This document shows positions 8,368-15,826 of a stretch of 29,471 bases of DNA, piece by piece. Position numbers and translations under genes: made by a program. Position 1 is the stretch's first letter. Every line of letters begins with the position of its first letter. The notes under the pieces are model-generated. The model made no database searches, was not told where the DNA came from, and saw only the letters and a list, made by a program, of their open reading frames with translations. This stretch comes from a bacterium (GTDB taxonomy: Bacteria > Verrucomicrobiota > Verrucomicrobiae > Opitutales > Opitutaceae): positions 1 to 29,471 of the forward strand of contig JAJXYI010000713.1 in NCBI GenBank assembly GCA_021780625.1, read 5' to 3'.

Positions 8368-10107
8368 TCACCTTCCGCATTGGCCCGCCGGAGCGGTGTC
8401 GACCGATTGGAGGGGCCGCCCCTTGTCGTCGTAAAGATGGACAGCGCAGGCGAGGCAGGGGTCGAACGAATGGATGGTGCGCAGGATCTCCAGCGGTTGC
8501 TTCGGATCGTGCACGGGCGTCCCGATCAGCGAAGCCTCATAAGGAGAACGCTGCCCGCTGGCGTCGCGGGGCGAGGCGTTCCAGGTGCTCGGGACGACGA
8601 GCTGGTAGTTCTCGATCCGGCGGTCCTTGATCACAAGCCAGTGAGCCAGCGCGCCGCGGGGCGCCTCCGTTGCGCCGACTCCGCGCGCGGTCGAGGGCCA
8701 CGACGAGGGCTCCCAACTCGTGCGCGTAAAGGTGCGCGTATCACCATTGCGGATATTCGCGATCAGTTGGTCGTAGAATTCGGTGGCCCAGCGGGCCACC
8801 AGGCGGGTCTCAATGCCGCGCGCAGCAGTGCGGCCGAGCGTGGAAAAGAGCACGGAGGGCGGCGCCTTCAGCGCGGCGAGCGTCTCGGTGACGGCCTCCT
8901 TGATCTCGCCGTTTCCCGATGCATAACCCACGAGCAGCCGGGCGAGCGGGCCCACCTCCATGGCGTGCCCCTTCCAGCGGGGCGTCTTGAGCCAGGAATA
9001 TTTTCCGTCGACCGTGAGGTGTTCGTAGGGCGGCTTGGGGCCCGTGTAATTAAACTCGGTCTCTCCATCCCAGGGATGCAGGCCCTTGCCGTCGCCTCCC
9101 CGGTAGGAATACCACGAGTGGCTGACCTCCTCGCGGATCCCGTCTGGATCGTGGGGATCGACGGGGTGAACCTTGGAGAGGTCCCGATCGAGCACCACAC
9201 CCCGAGGAAATTTGAAGCGGGCCACGTCCGCGAAGCCGTTGGTCGGGAGATCGCCGTAGGCCATGTAGTTTTTCACGCCGCCGCCGACCTCGGTCCAGTC
9301 GAGGTAATACGGGGCGACGGCCAGCAGATCGGGGATATAGACCTGCTCGACGAAACGCCTCCCCTGCTCGAAAAGCCGGCCCACGAAGGCGAGGCGCTCC
9401 GCGTTCAAGGCGTTGGCCTCGTCGATATTGATCGCGCAGGGGACTCCGCCGACCAGATAGTTGGGATGCGGATTCTTTCCTCCGAAGATCGTGTGGACCT
9501 TCACCATCTCCTTTTGCCATTCGAGGGCCTCGAGATAATGGGCGACTCCGATCAGGTTGACGGCGGGGGGCAGCTTGTAGGCCGGATGCCCCCAATACGC
9601 GTTGGCGAATATGCCCAGCTGTCCGCTCTCGACGAAGGTCGTCAGCCGCTTTTGGAGGTCGCTGAAATAGCCCGGCGAGCTCTTCGGCCAATCCGAGAGA
9701 CTCTGGGCGATGCGGGAAGCCTCCGCGGGGTCGGCTTTGAGGGCGCTCACGACATCGACCCAGTCGAGCGCATGCAGGTGGTAAAAATGCACCACGTGGT
9801 CCTGCATGTACTGGGCGCAGAACATCAGATTCCGGATCAACTCGGCGTTGGGTGGAATGACGGTGCCGAGCGCGTCCTCGACCGAACGCACCGACGCCAG
9901 CGCATGCACGGTGGTGCACACGCCGCAGACGCGCTCGGCGAAGGCCCAGGCGTCGCGGGGATCGCGCCCCTTCAGGATGATTTCAATGCCGCGCACCATC
10001 GTGCCGGCGCTCCAGGCATCCACGATGCGGCCGTCCTTGACCTCGGCTTCGATGCGGAGGTGGCCCTCGATGCGTGTGACGGGATCAACAACAATTCTCG
10101 TGCTCAT
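8368..10107 (-). CDS. hyaB: [NiFe] uptake hydrogenase large subunit
   Basis: 579 residues. The four nickel-binding cysteines are present: RVCGVCTTVH (C61, C64, the L1 motif) and DPCLACAVH (C551, C554, the L2 motif). His557 is followed by a 22-residue extension (to GQCGR), the peptide expected to be removed by HyaD; it is a little longer than the 15 residues I recall for E. coli HyaB. RIEGHLRIEAE near the N-terminus and AMEVGPLARL are group 1 features. No Tat signal is present; it is exported as a complex with HyaA. It lies 16 bp after hyaA and 3 bp before hyaC. Confidence 0.98.
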   Translation of the reverse strand: MSTRIVVDPVTRIEGHLRIEAEVKDGRIVDAWSAGTMVRGIEIILKGRDPRDAWAFAERVCGVCTTVHALASVRSVEDALGTVIPPNAELIRNLMFCAQYMQDHVVHFYHLHALDWVDVVSALKADPAEASRIAQSLSDWPKSSPGYFSDLQKRLTTFVESGQLGIFANAYWGHPAYKLPPAVNLIGVAHYLEALEWQKEMVKVHTIFGGKNPHPNYLVGGVPCAINIDEANALNAERLAFVGRLFEQGRRFVEQVYIPDLLAVAPYYLDWTEVGGGVKNYMAYGDLPTNGFADVARFKFPRGVVLDRDLSKVHPVDPHDPDGIREEVSHSWYSYRGGDGKGLHPWDGETEFNYTGPKPPYEHLTVDGKYSWLKTPRWKGHAMEVGPLARLLVGYASGNGEIKEAVTETLAALKAPPSVLFSTLGRTAARGIETRLVARWATEFYDQLIANIRNGDTRTFTRTSWEPSSWPSTARGVGATEAPRGALAHWLVIKDRRIENYQLVVPSTWNASPRDASGQRSPYEASLIGTPVHDPKQPLEILRTIHSFDPCLACAVHLYDDKGRPLQSVDTAPAGQCGR

Positions 10108-10123
10108 GGCGTGGGATCAGGGC

Positions 10124-11269
10124 TCAGGGTTTTGGGGTGTTCGTCGGGTCCACATCGTCGGGCGCCTCGCCCGGGTGCTCGCCGATATCGCCATGCTTGC
10201 GGATGTTGGTCATGACCGCGTGGACCGCGACGCCGGCGACTGCGGCCGCGCCCACCGCGAGGCCGATCTTGTCGGCCGTCATTTCGATGCCAAAGCCCGG
10301 GAAACTCGCCAGGCGGTTGTAGAAGGATCCCGCGTCCCAGAAGCCGGCCTCGGAACAACCGAGACAGCCGTGCCCCGACTGGATCGGGTAGCTCACGCCG
10401 TTGTTCCAACGGATGACGCCGCAGGAGTTGTAGGTTGTCGGGCCCTTGCAGCCCATCTTGTAGAGGCAATACCCCTTTCGGGCATTGTCGTCGTCGAAGG
10501 ACTCGACGAACAGACCCGCGTCGTAGTTGGGCCGGCGATAGCAGGTATCGTGAACCCGGCGCGAATAGAAGGCCTTGGGCCTGCCCAGAGAGTCGAGTTG
10601 GGGAATGCGATCAAACGCGAGCAGGTGGACCACCACACCCGCCATCACCTCGGCGATCGGAGGACAGCCCTGCACGTTGATGACCGGCTTGCCCGCGACA
10701 AGTTTATGGATCGGCGTGGCCTCAGTGGGATTGGGACGGGCGGCTTGAACGCAACCTGCGCTCGCACAATTGCCCCAGGCTACCACCGCCATCGCACCCG
10801 CCGCAGCCTCCTTGAGAATCTCATGCGCGCTCCGTCCGCCGATACAACAGTAGGCGCCGTCAGTGCCCAGCGGCACCGATCCTTCGACCATCAGCAGATA
10901 TTTCCCATAACTCTCCTTCATCGTCCTCTGCATGCATTCCTCGGCTTGGAAGCCCGCCGCCGCCTGAAGCGTCTCGGTGTAGTCCAGGGACACCCTGTCG
11001 AGCAGAATGTCGGCCACGATGGGATGCGAGGAGCGGATGAACGACTCGCTGCAGCAGGTACACTCCTGAAAATGGAGCCATACAATCGGCAGCCGTCGCT
11101 TCGTCTCCAAGGCCTTCGCGATCTGAGCCGCACCGCTCGACTCGAGCCCCATCAGGGCTCCCATCCACGCACAGAACGACAGAAAATCACGCCGGCTCAC
11201 GCCGCGCGCACGCATTTCTTCCCAGAGCGTCGAACCTCCGGTCTGGGTCGGAGAAGGAAGAGCATTCAT
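10124..11269 (-). CDS. hyaA: [NiFe] uptake hydrogenase small subunit, oxygen-tolerant type
   Basis: 381 residues from ATG 11269; an in-frame TTG at 11311 would add 14. A Tat signal (SRRDFLSF, residues 25-32, then a hydrophobic stretch) directs export with HyaB. The proximal cluster region has six cysteines: ECTCCSE (C70, C72, C73), WGNCASAGC (C168, C173) and QGCPP (C202). The two extra ones (C72, C173) replace the glycines of oxygen-sensitive enzymes and define the [4Fe-3S] cluster of group 1d hydrogenases. Medial and distal cluster ligands lie in RRVHDTCYRRP, KGYCLYKMGCKGP and HGCLGCSE. A C-terminal membrane anchor follows (KIGLAVGAAAVAGVAVHAV). First gene of its operon. Confidence 0.97.
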   Translation of the reverse strand: MNALPSPTQTGGSTLWEEMRARGVSRRDFLSFCAWMGALMGLESSGAAQIAKALETKRRLPIVWLHFQECTCCSESFIRSSHPIVADILLDRVSLDYTETLQAAAGFQAEECMQRTMKESYGKYLLMVEGSVPLGTDGAYCCIGGRSAHEILKEAAAGAMAVVAWGNCASAGCVQAARPNPTEATPIHKLVAGKPVINVQGCPPIAEVMAGVVVHLLAFDRIPQLDSLGRPKAFYSRRVHDTCYRRPNYDAGLFVESFDDDNARKGYCLYKMGCKGPTTYNSCGVIRWNNGVSYPIQSGHGCLGCSEAGFWDAGSFYNRLASFPGFGIEMTADKIGLAVGAAAVAGVAVHAVMTNIRKHGDIGEHPGEAPDDVDPTNTPKP

Positions 11270-11450
11270 TGGAGATCGCGCCTCGGCGAAATCAACTTTC
11301 CCAAAGCGCAAGGGGTTGATAACCGATAAGAGCTGTACTTATCTATCTAATGATCTGCATAAGTTTTTGTCTGTAACCGGCAAGCAATAAATCGTTTTTG
11401 CCGGACTTAGTCCGCTCGACAGTCAGAGGGGCTGGAGCAAGGGTCTGGGC
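11270..11450 (+). promoter_or_regulatory. Divergent hyaA / hypA control region, AT-rich with two inverted repeats
   Basis: 181 bp between two divergent operons, with a clearly AT-rich core (about 11315-11400) unlike the surrounding DNA. GATAAG (11325-11330), 7 bp, CTTATC (11338-11343) is a perfect inverted repeat flanked by further GATA/TATC words (11318-11321 and 11344-11347). CCGGCAA (11377-11383), 14 bp, TTGCCGG (11398-11404) is a second. On the minus strand TTGCCG, 16 bp, TATGCA could form a weak -35/-10 pair for hyaA. No sigma-54 GG-N10-GC site is evident. The repeats are seen; operator function is inferred. Confidence 0.5.
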
Positions 11451-11795
11451 ATGCACGAAGTCGGGATAGCGCAGGCCGCGCTGGACCAGGCCCTGGAGCA
11501 GGCGCAGCGCGCCGGGGCCGTCCGGATCCATCGTATCGTGCTGCGAGTCGGGACCCTGTCAGGCGTCGAGCCCACGGCCCTGGAGTTCGCGATGCAGACG
11601 CTCCTTCCCGGGAGCATCGCCGACGGCGCCGGGCTCGAGATCGAGCCCGTGCCCGCGCTCGCCCGCTGCCGGTCCTGTTCCCACGAATACAGCCCATCCG
11701 ACGGGCTCCTGTTCGAATGCCCGCACTGCGGAGCCCTCGCCTCCACCGTCCTCCGGGGACGCGAGCTCGAGCTCGCGCGCCTTGAGATTTCGTAA
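11451..11795 (+). CDS. hypA: Hydrogenase nickel-insertion protein HypA
   Basis: 114 residues starting MHEVGIAQ: His2 and Glu3 are the nickel ligands. The zinc site is CRSC...CPHC at C73, C76, C90 and C93, the same positions as in E. coli HypA. HypA takes nickel and, with HypB, inserts it into the HyaB precursor after the iron centre is in place. First gene of the hypABF operon, divergent from hyaA; hypB starts 7 bp after its stop. Confidence 0.97.
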   Translation: MHEVGIAQAALDQALEQAQRAGAVRIHRIVLRVGTLSGVEPTALEFAMQTLLPGSIADGAGLEIEPVPALARCRSCSHEYSPSDGLLFECPHCGALASTVLRGRELELARLEIS

Positions 11796-11802
11796 CCTTT
11801 CC

Positions 11803-12579
11803 ATGAATACCCCCGGTCCCTCCGCCCCGAAGCAGCCGTCCAGCCCGGCTCCCGAAACCGAGGATGTCGTCGTCATCGACGTCCGCGACCCTGCCGACAC
11901 CCTTCCTGAGCCGCCGGGGGACCGCATCGCAGGCACCCGCACCGTCGACGTGAGCGTGAGGATTCTCGACGAGAACGATCGGCGCGCGGAGGTCAACCGG
12001 GCCCGTCTCGCGGTCCTCGGCATTCGCGCCCTCAACTTCGTGTCCTCTCCGGGAGCGGGGAAGACGACCCTCCTTCAGCACACCCTCGCCGCACTCGGCG
12101 AGGACGTCTCCTCGGCCGTGCTCGTGGGCGACCTCGAGACGGCCAACGACGCGCGGCGCCTGCGCAGGCCCGGCGTGCCGGTGGCGCAGATCACGACGGG
12201 AGGCGCCTGCCACCTCGACGCCGCGATGGTCGCGCGCGCCATGGACGCTATCCCTCTGGATGGCGTGCGGCTGCTGTTCATCGAGAATGTCGGCAACCTC
12301 GTCTGTCCCGCCTCCTTCGACTTGGGGGAAAACCGCAGGATCACGCTCGTGTCGTGCACCGAGGGCGAGGACAAGCCCTTGAAGTATCCTCCGATGTTCA
12401 GCAGCGCGCACGCCGTGCTGCTCACGAAGATCGACGTCGCCGGAGCGATGGAGTTCGACCGGAAGCTCGCCCTGCAAAACATCCGGCGCGCCGCCCCCCA
12501 GGCCTCCGTCTTCGAGGTGTCGGCCAAGACGGGCGAGGGCATGGACGCGTGGCTCGCCTATCTGCGCGGGCTGCTTTGA
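11803..12579 (+). CDS. hypB: Hydrogenase nickel-incorporation GTPase HypB
   Basis: 258 residues from ATG 11803. SIMIBI-class GTPase: P-loop SSPGAGKTTLL (about 81-91), switch region GDLETANDA, metal-binding TTGGACHLDA (C136, H137), ENVGNLVCPASFDLGE with a further Cys (C168), and the guanine-specificity motif TKID. The first 50 residues are Pro/Asp/Glu-rich and contain neither the CxxCGC high-affinity nickel motif nor the His-rich storage stretch found in some HypB proteins, so nickel storage here is unlikely. Nickel transfer should depend on the dimer-interface Cys/His site and HypA. hypF begins 3 bp after the stop. Confidence 0.97.
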   Translation: MNTPGPSAPKQPSSPAPETEDVVVIDVRDPADTLPEPPGDRIAGTRTVDVSVRILDENDRRAEVNRARLAVLGIRALNFVSSPGAGKTTLLQHTLAALGEDVSSAVLVGDLETANDARRLRRPGVPVAQITTGGACHLDAAMVARAMDAIPLDGVRLLFIENVGNLVCPASFDLGENRRITLVSCTEGEDKPLKYPPMFSSAHAVLLTKIDVAGAMEFDRKLALQNIRRAAPQASVFEVSAKTGEGMDAWLAYLRGLL

Positions 12580-12582
12580 TCC

Positions 12583-14925
12583 ATGCCGGATTCCCCACGC
12601 CCGCCCGCGCCGGACCGCAGGCTCGTCAGGGTGAGCGGCGTCGTCCAGGGCGTCGGCTTTCGTCCCTTTGTTGCCCGGCTGGCCGCACGGCTCGGGATCG
12701 CGGGCTGGGTGCGCAACACCCTCGACGGAGTGACGATCCTCGCCGTGGCCCCCGCGACGGCTATCGACGCCTTCGAGCAGTCGCTCCGCGCCGAGGCGCC
12801 GCCGGCGGCCCGCATCGCCGCGCTGGAGTCGCAGCCGGACCCTGCCGGCACGCAGCCGGCGCCCGCCGGTTTCGCCATTCTCGACAGCGACGACGGCGAC
12901 GGCATCGCGCGGGTGACCCCAACCCCGGATCTCGCCCTGTGCGATGCGTGCCGTGCCGAACTCGGCGCCCCCGCCGACCGGCGCCATGGGTATCCATTCA
13001 TCAACTGCACCAACTGCGGCCCGCGTTACTCGATCCTGCTGGAGCTTCCCTATGACCGGCCCCAGACGACGATGCGCGGGTTCACCCTGTGCCCCGCGTG
13101 CAGTTCCGAGTACCAGGACCCCCTCGATCGGCGCTACCATGCCCAGCCCAACGCCTGCCCCGCCTGCGGGCCCGTCCTGCGGCTGCTCGGCGCCTCGGGC
13201 GAGACGCTCGCCACGGGCGCAGCCGCCCTCGAAGGCTGCGCGTCCGCCATCGCCGGCGGGGGCATCGCGGCCGTCAAGGGCGTGGGCGGCTATCACCTGA
13301 TCGTCGACGCCTGCAACGACGCCTCCGTCGCCGAGCTTCGCCGCCGAAAGCACCGAGAGGAAAAGCCGCTCGCCGTGATGTTCTCCTCCCCGACCGAACT
13401 CGCCAGGCACACACACGCGGGGCCCGGGGAGCTCGAGCTATTGCGCGGGCCGGTCGCTCCGATTGTCCTTGTGCGCCGGATACCCGGGTCGGGCCTCTCC
13501 GACCTGATCGCCCCCGGCAACCCGTGGGTGGGCGCCCTGCTTCCCTACTCGCCCGTACACTCTCTTTTGCTTGCGCGCCTCGGGAGGCCGGTCGTTGCGA
13601 CAAGCGGAAACCTCTCCGAGGAGCCCCTGTGCACCGGCGATGAAGAAGCGGTGGAACGACTGCGCGGCATCGCCGACGTCTTTCTCGCCAACAACCGGCC
13701 GATCGCCCGGCCGGTCGACGACTCGGTCCTCCTCCCGGGCCCGGTCGGCCCGATCGTCCTGAGGCGTGCCCGGGGTTTGGCTCCGGGCACCATCCGTCTG
13801 CCCGACGACGCCTCCGACGGCGAACCGCTGCTGTGCGTCGGCGGCCACATGAAGTCCGCGGTGGCCCTGGCCACCGGCGCCTCGGTCGTGCTCGGGCCGC
13901 ACATCGGCGACCTTTCCGGGACGGCTGCGATGGAGGCGTTTCGGCGCTCCATCGAGCTGCTCGTGTCGCTGCTGCGGGAGCATCCGCAGCGGATCGCCTG
14001 CGACGCGCACCCCGGCTACGCCTCGACGCGGCACGCACTGGCCTCCGGCGTTCCCGTGACCCGCGTCCAGCATCATCTGGCGCACGTGCTGGCGTGCCTG
14101 GCCGAACACGGCGGCGGTCCAGGCAGGATCTTGGGAGTGTCGTGGGACGGAACGGGCGACGGCTGCGACGGGACCGTGTGGGGCGGCGAATTCATCGTGG
14201 TCGACCGCGGCGCCCGTGCCGCACGCCGGGTGGGCAGCCTGCGGACCTTCAGGCTTCCGGGCGGCGAGGCGGCCGTGAGGGAGCCGCGGCGATCGGCGCT
14301 CGGGCTTCTCGAGGCGCTCGACGGACGCGGGGGCGCGGCACGCGAGGCCTGGGCGCGGCGTCTCGGATTCTCCGATACCGAGGCGGATCTTCTCGGGAAC
14401 CTCGCGGCGAGGGGCCTGTATGCGCCGGCCACGACGAGCGCTGGACGGCTCTTCGACGGCGTGGCGGCGCTGCTGGGCCTGGCCAGGGTCAACCGCTTCG
14501 AAGGACAGGCGGCGATGGCGCTGGAATCTGCGGCGGAAGCCGCGACCGGATCGCCGGCTCCGCTGAGTTTTCCCGTCGGCCGCAGTGCCGGGGGCGACGC
14601 CGAACGCCTCATCATCGACTGGGGCCCGGCGGTGGAGGAGTTGCTTCACGCCGACCCGACGCACGATGCCTCGATGCTGGCGGCGGCGTTCCACAGCGGT
14701 CTGGCCGGAGCCATCGCGGAGGTTGCACGCGGGGTCGGCGTGGAGACCGTCGCGCTTTCCGGGGGCTGTTTTCAAAACCGCCTCCTGCTCGAGCGCACGC
14801 TGCTCGCCCTCGCCGGGGCGGGTTTCGCCGTGCTGACGCATCGCGACCTGCCACCCAACGATGGCAATCTCGCGGTCGGCCAGGCGCTCGCCGTTCGGTG
14901 GGGCATCACGCAGGTCGGAGCCTGA
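12583..14925 (+). CDS. hypF: Carbamoyltransferase HypF
   Basis: 780 residues with all family domains in order: acylphosphatase-like (VSGVVQGVGFRPFV, about residues 17-30), two zinc fingers (CDAC/CTNC at C120, C123, C142, C145; CPAC/CPAC at C170, C173, C192, C195), a YrdC-like carbamoyl-adenylate domain (about 205-390, with KGVGGYHL and KHREEKPLAVM), and a Kae1-like domain (from about 400, with HHLAHVLACLAEHG and LSGGCFQNRLL). It makes carbamoyl-AMP from carbamoyl phosphate and transfers the carbamoyl to the terminal Cys of HypE, the source of the cyanide ligands. Last gene of hypABF; the inverted-repeat element starts right after the stop. Confidence 0.97.
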   Translation: MPDSPRPPAPDRRLVRVSGVVQGVGFRPFVARLAARLGIAGWVRNTLDGVTILAVAPATAIDAFEQSLRAEAPPAARIAALESQPDPAGTQPAPAGFAILDSDDGDGIARVTPTPDLALCDACRAELGAPADRRHGYPFINCTNCGPRYSILLELPYDRPQTTMRGFTLCPACSSEYQDPLDRRYHAQPNACPACGPVLRLLGASGETLATGAAALEGCASAIAGGGIAAVKGVGGYHLIVDACNDASVAELRRRKHREEKPLAVMFSSPTELARHTHAGPGELELLRGPVAPIVLVRRIPGSGLSDLIAPGNPWVGALLPYSPVHSLLLARLGRPVVATSGNLSEEPLCTGDEEAVERLRGIADVFLANNRPIARPVDDSVLLPGPVGPIVLRRARGLAPGTIRLPDDASDGEPLLCVGGHMKSAVALATGASVVLGPHIGDLSGTAAMEAFRRSIELLVSLLREHPQRIACDAHPGYASTRHALASGVPVTRVQHHLAHVLACLAEHGGGPGRILGVSWDGTGDGCDGTVWGGEFIVVDRGARAARRVGSLRTFRLPGGEAAVREPRRSALGLLEALDGRGGAAREAWARRLGFSDTEADLLGNLAARGLYAPATTSAGRLFDGVAALLGLARVNRFEGQAAMALESAAEAATGSPAPLSFPVGRSAGGDAERLIIDWGPAVEELLHADPTHDASMLAAAFHSGLAGAIAEVARGVGVETVALSGGCFQNRLLLERTLLALAGAGFAVLTHRDLPPNDGNLAVGQALAVRWGITQVGA

Positions 14926-14927
14926 AC

Positions 14928-15136
14928 GAGGGGATGAAAGGGATGGGAGGGACGAACTTGATTTTTAACAGGGATAAAGGGGATGAAGGAGATGGATTGC
15001 CCGATTGCGGTTTGAGTTTGGAGCTTTCGACCATACCCAGAGGTCGTCCGCGATTGGCTAGATCCCAGGCGATCAAACCTTGCCGGCCAAAATCCAATCC
15101 ATCCCCTTCATCCCCTCCATCCCTGTTAAAAAATTC
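14928..15136. repeat. MITE/REP-like inverted-repeat element
   Basis: Two arms of about 39 bp (about 14960-14998 and 15092-15133) are inverted copies with only about three mismatches: TTTTTAACAGGGATAAAGGG... at the left matches the reverse complement of ...CCCTCCATCCCTGTTAAAAA at the right. Inside lie a second inverted pair, GGTTTGA (15009-15015) and TCAAACC (15073-15079), and a central hairpin, CGACC (15028-15032) and GGTCG (15042-15046). The transcript could fold into one long hairpin. A degenerate GGGGATGAA-type purine repeat (14928-14952) precedes the left arm. No transposase ORF is inside. It may also serve as hypF terminator. Confidence 0.75.
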
Positions 15137-15188
15137 TCTGTGAATCATCGCTTGTAGCGGACTGGACGGCCGGCCTCTGAGGCGCAGG

Positions 15189-15737
15189 ATGACCTGCATG
15201 GCCAGGCTATTCCTCGCGATCAACCTTCCCGACGACATTTGCGAAGAGCTTGATGCGGCCGCCACTCCATCGCATGCGCTCGCCTGGACACCGCGCCAGC
15301 AGCTTCACCTCACCCTGCGCTTCCTCGGAGAGGTGCCTCGGGAGCAGGTCGGCCTGCTCGCCGCCGCCCTCGCGCAGGTGCGAGTGGAACCGTTCCTGTT
15401 GGCGCTGTCCGGCTGCGGCACTTTTCCGCCCGACGCGAAGGCCCAGGTGCTTTGGATCGGTGTGGGCTCCGGACATCCGAGGCTTTACCAGCTGCGGCAG
15501 CGCATCGACGACTCGGTGCTGCGCCATGCGATCCCGGCGGATCTCCGGCGCTTCCTCCCCCACGTCACCCTCGCGCGTCTGCGGAACGGCCACCCGGCAA
15601 GCGCCTTCCAGCCCCTGCTCAAACGATTCGCCTCGTATGAATCACCTCCTTTCCTGGTGCAAAGCTTTGGCCTGTACGAGAGCGAGCTCCTCCCGACGGG
15701 GGCGGTTCATCGGCTCATCGCCGTCACGTCGTTTTAA
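15189..15737 (+). CDS. thpR: RNA 2',3'-cyclic phosphodiesterase ThpR (LigT family)
   Basis: 182 residues of the 2H phosphoesterase superfamily. The two catalytic H-x-T/S motifs are HLTL (about residue 40) and HVTL (about residue 125), with the family N-terminus ARLFLAINLPDDI. The enzyme hydrolyses 2',3'-cyclic phosphate ends of RNA. ATG 15189 has GAGG six bases upstream; ATG 15198 is also possible and would match the usual N-terminus more closely. It lies between the repeat element and yceI. An 89-bp gap suggests yceI has its own promoter. Confidence 0.93.
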   Translation: MTCMARLFLAINLPDDICEELDAAATPSHALAWTPRQQLHLTLRFLGEVPREQVGLLAAALAQVRVEPFLLALSGCGTFPPDAKAQVLWIGVGSGHPRLYQLRQRIDDSVLRHAIPADLRRFLPHVTLARLRNGHPASAFQPLLKRFASYESPPFLVQSFGLYESELLPTGAVHRLIAVTSF

Positions 15738-15764
15738 CAGTCCGGACCGCCCGATGCGGCCAGG

Positions 15765-15802
15765 ATGAACCGGAATTAATCCTCCGTTCATGGCGGGTTC
15801 AT
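15765..15802 (+). promoter_or_regulatory. Repeated ATGAAC/GTTCAT motif upstream of the yceI-led operon
   Basis: ATGAAC (15765-15770), GTTCAT (15786-15791) and GGTTCAT (15796-15802) lie in the 89-bp gap before the YceI gene. The first two form an inverted repeat around an AT-rich centre (GGAATTAATCC); the third repeats the second at an 11-bp offset, about one helical turn. This could be an operator or an ECF-sigma-like promoter (GAAC...GTT), though the spacing of 15 is short for the latter. Pattern seen, role inferred. Confidence 0.35.
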
Positions 15803-15826
15803 AAACCCATGTCACAGTCGGAGCCG

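Noticed and set aside
7726..10215. 829-codon plus-strand open frame opposite hyaB and hyaC
   Set aside because: It is antisense to two clearly identified hydrogenase genes, has no recognisable domain and is explained by high GC and codon bias.
11340..11420. Sigma-54 promoter for hyaA, as in several uptake hydrogenase operons
   Set aside because: No GG-N10-GC pair in the TGGCAC/TTGC context on the minus strand; the GG and GC in the CCGGCAA repeat are spaced wrongly.
11407..13416. 669-codon minus-strand frame opposite hypA, hypB and hypF
   Set aside because: Antisense shadow of three confirmed hyp genes, with no domain content.
14928..15136. CRISPR array or tandem repeat
   Set aside because: Only two long inverted arms and a degenerate purine repeat are present, without regular direct repeats or spacers and without cas genes.
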